DNA of 64,000 bases from Prorocentrum cordatum (lineage: Eukaryota > Sar > Dinophyceae > Prorocentrales > Prorocentraceae), in the NCBI GenBank assembly GCA_963575745.1, contig CAUYUJ010019902.1:36062-100061 (forward strand). The letters are read 5' to 3'. The notes under the pieces are model-generated. The model saw nothing but the letters and a program-made list of their open reading frames with translations. It was not told the DNA's origin and searched no databases. Positions 61,812-64,000 of this stretch are shown here, one piece after another. The translations under genes were made by a program, and so were the position numbers. The stretch's first letter is position 1. Each line of letters opens with the position of its first letter.

Positions 61812-63443
61812 ATGACGCTCAAGGAACGGGTCCTGCGGGCAGCAGGTGTTAAGTTGTCAAAGACGGAGACATGCATTTTTAGTTACAATCCAGCTTTGCT
61901 GGGAAGGGGTTTAATTTTGCGTTGGCGTGGGCGGTGTTGCCCAGCATATTTTCACGATGGATTTGGCTGCAGTACGTTCTTCTGCTCATGGCCACCCACC
62001 TATGGTACGACCGGGTTCCGCCAGAGAACTCCCTGAATCACGTCATGGAGGATATCTATAAACACATGGAAAAGTTCACGCCCTTTCTTCTGGGCCTCTT
62101 TGTTTCCCTGATGATCGCGCACACCTACTACGCAAACCGTGGCTTCTTCGGTACGCTTTTCGGACGGTCTTTGGCCTTTGCGCAGATGGCCGCCGCCTGG
62201 ATTCGGCCCCCGAGTCCCAACGAGCAGGATGCGGCGCACCGTGCCCAACGCTTGCTGGTGCGGTGGTGCAACGCGGCTTTCCGGCTGATGTGGCTGGAGT
62301 GCCGGGAGGGCTTTGGTCCGACAGAAATCGGGGAGGATATGTTGATCGGCGGCGTGCCCCGGGGGGGAAGGGAGCAGGAGCAGGGCCTCCTCAGAAAGCG
62401 GCGGGGCCTCTCAGAAGCCCTCGCGCTCCCTGAGGAGTGTTCCGTGCCTTCGGGGAAGGCTTTTAGGACCATCGCCACACGGCCCGGAGGCTTTCTGAGC
62501 CTCTCGAGACGGCCCGCCTCCTCGCACCTCCCCCCAGAGGGCGAGCTGCCGAGCTGAACTCAGCGCTTCTCACCGAGCCGGAATGGGAGCACGTCAAGGA
62601 GCTCGGGGCTCAAGAGACGGGGGTCCATGCAAACGGGGGTCAGCCAGTGCACTGGATCCTGCAGGATCCTGCGACGACCCCCTCTGGCTGGCCCGGATTA
62701 GCGAGCCGCTCGTGGCCGCGAGGCGGCCGCGCCTATTGGCTGACCCGGGTTTGCGAGGACCTGCGTTGCAGTTGTTTTTTCCTGCATTGCAGTTTTTTGA
62801 TTTCCTGCTGACCCGGGTCTGGATTGACCTGGGTCAGAAGATCCCCGAGGAGCTTCCATCTCGGTGCACGCACGTCTACCAGTGGATGAACAATGTCTTG
62901 TACGACCTGTTCCGAGAGGGACACATCGTCAGCGACGTCCTTCTGAGACAGATGCATCAACAGGTTGAGGACATGCGCGCTGCCAACGTATGGGGCTTGC
63001 CTAGCCTACCTATGCCTTATACGCTGCTGATCATTCTGATGGTGAAGACGCATCTTCTTGCCATGGCGTTGAGCAACGGTGCTGGGCTCAATATGTGGAA
63101 GGCCAAGGGCTACCAGCCCTCTACTTGGTGTTGGATAGGTCAGCACTTGCAGCTGTTTCTTAGCAACTTCCTATATCAAGGGTTGCTTGACCTTCATGGC
63201 CACCTTTACAACCCAAACAGCGGGGATCTTCTCGGGCATCTGCCAGTGGTGAACTTTCTCGATTTCGTGAAAACGGTATCTGAGAATTTGATTGACAAGA
63301 ACAGCTCCTTGCCTTACGACTTGGATTTCGCACAACAGCTTACCGATCCTGGGGTCGGATCCCGCTGTGCTCAGAGGAGCATTTCTGGTGCGCTCCCATC
63401 GCAGATCGAGATGCACATGCGACGGCCGCTGCTGATTGCCTAG
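61812..63443 (+). CDS. Bestrophin-like channel, intron-containing
   Basis: Pieces from the ATG at 61812 (IFSYNPALLG) to the TAG at 63441 follow the bestrophin layout. Segments seen are IFSRWIWLQYVLLLMATHLWY, FTPFLLGLFVSLMIAHTYY, AQRLLVRWCNAAFRLMWL, ALLTEPEWEHVKELPSRC (across splices), YTLLIILMVKTHLLAMAL and LQLFLSNFLYQGLLDLHG. Bestrophins are membrane anion channels, and algal members carry bicarbonate at the thylakoid; location here is unknown. Proposed exons: 61812-62348, 62564-62598, 62850-63443. The 62349-62563 intron would be GC...AG, joining ATC-G to CG-CTT. The 62599-62849 intron is GA...AG|G. A one-base frame problem near 61905 (NPALLG to FNFALAW) may be a sequence error, and the start is therefore tentative. 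It is the only likely host gene in the window. Confidence 0.72.
62604..62847 (+). mobile_element. Introner-like element forming a bestrophin intron
   Basis: 244 bp, beginning CGGGGCTC and ending GATCCCCG (inverted at 7 of 8), flanked by AGGAGCT on both sides (62597-62603, 62848-62854). Removing 251 nt restores the frame AAG-GAG-CTT. Copies of the same repeat lie at 57741-57975 and 61657-61735. Confidence 0.82.
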
Positions 63444-63540
63444 CTCTGCTCTGCGCTGCTTCTGTGACGAGGCGGCGGAAATCAAGGTCTGATTATACAA
63501 GTAGGTTTTTCATAGCGACTCGCTATCACGCGTTGACATA

Positions 63541-63640
63541 CGACGTGCTATCGAGCATTGAGCATTGACATCTGCAAGGCGTTGGCATTGGTTATACATG
63601 CGACGTGCTATCGAGCATTGACATATGCAAGGAGTTGTCG
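63541..63640. repeat. 60-bp direct duplication
   Basis: CGACGTGCTATCGAGCATTG begins at 63541 and 63601, followed by GACAT(C/A)TGCAAGG. Confidence 0.85.
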
Positions 63641-64000
63641 AAATCGCGATCACGTATGCCATCACACTTGAGGTTTGGCGCTTACGCGATTATTTTCTGT
63701 ATATTCAAGGCTGATTCCGTACGAGAGTCACGTGCCGCTACTCTTTTTTTGTTTCAATTTGTCTTACAACCAAGTATTTCAGAGGAGCATGCCGTTATGC
63801 CTCGTTGCAGATTGTAGTAGCTCCGCTATTTGGCGCGTTCATCAGTTTTTTTTCATAGTGGTTACCAGGGATAGCTACTACTGTCAGACTGACCGCGACA
63901 CACTGTTGCACTCACTTGCTGATGCGCGTCGGTCGGCAAGGCCAAGACCGATACACGCGCTACTCGGAGTTGGAAGCACAGCGCAGTTCCGTCGCCCGAC
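63641..64000. other. Downstream of bestrophin, no gene seen
   Basis: Lower-GC unique sequence with T-runs. No recognisable coding domain. Confidence 0.4.

Noticed and set aside
1-64000. tRNA, rRNA or spliced-leader genes
   Set aside because: No cloverleaf with a consistent T-loop, no rRNA signature and no TTTTGGCTCAAG leader sequence was found by eye; a covariance-model scan would be decisive.

Overview
This window looks like nuclear DNA from a dinoflagellate with a large, repeat-filled genome. The evidence is GC-rich sequence with very long trinucleotide and minisatellite tracts, a copia-type LTR retrotransposon with dinoflagellate-style accessory domains, a decayed Helitron with a cysteine-rich tail, an intron in a bestrophin-like gene that is itself a repeat and is best read as a GA...AG|G intron, and several inverted-repeat elements with target duplications. 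The species cannot be fixed from the sequence. A run of 100 N (56401-56500) is an assembly gap inside a microsatellite.

Layout. 1-1790: a 153-bp satellite alternating with a TGAGTCTGAG-type minisatellite. 1946-3210 (minus): broken copia reverse transcriptase. 3318-8991 (plus): a frameshifted Helitron (HUH Rep, PIF1-type helicase, Cys-rich tail), followed by a 199-bp tandem duplication. 9620-29316: mostly non-coding arrays of a degenerate CTTGGGCCGT motif, microsatellites and short dispersed repeats, with one unidentified minus-strand reading frame near 12.2-13.0 kb. 29322-45706: a 16.4-kb LTR retrotransposon inserted into that array. 45707-61600: more arrays, foldback repeats, dispersed repeats and small inverted-repeat elements. 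61812-63443 (plus): a bestrophin-like channel gene, the only likely host gene, split by introns.

The retrotransposon is the centre of interest. It has 285-bp LTRs identical at 284 positions, a perfect 5-bp target duplication and a Ty1-like primer-binding site. Its coding region runs almost from end to end. Four long reading frames are separated by two apparent single-C deletions and one in-frame TGA followed by CGG. The domain order is: two hydrophobic segments, Gag-like region, CCHC knuckle, a KptA/Tpt1 RNA 2'-phosphotransferase-like domain with its Arg-His-Arg-Arg residues, RING-H2 finger, aspartic protease, a methyltransferase-like domain, Cys cluster, integrase, reverse transcriptase and RNase H. 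More than 30 copies of a 14-15-nt mini-hairpin (5-bp stem, usually a GNNA loop, with compensated stem changes) are scattered through it in different reading registers and past the last stop codon.

A second system of interest is the set of short non-autonomous elements: an introner-like repeat that forms a bestrophin intron, a 191-bp element with 44-bp inverted ends and an 8-bp target duplication, a nested perfect palindrome, and a 39-nt stem-loop present four times. No rRNA, tRNA, CRISPR array or dinoflagellate spliced-leader sequence was recognised.
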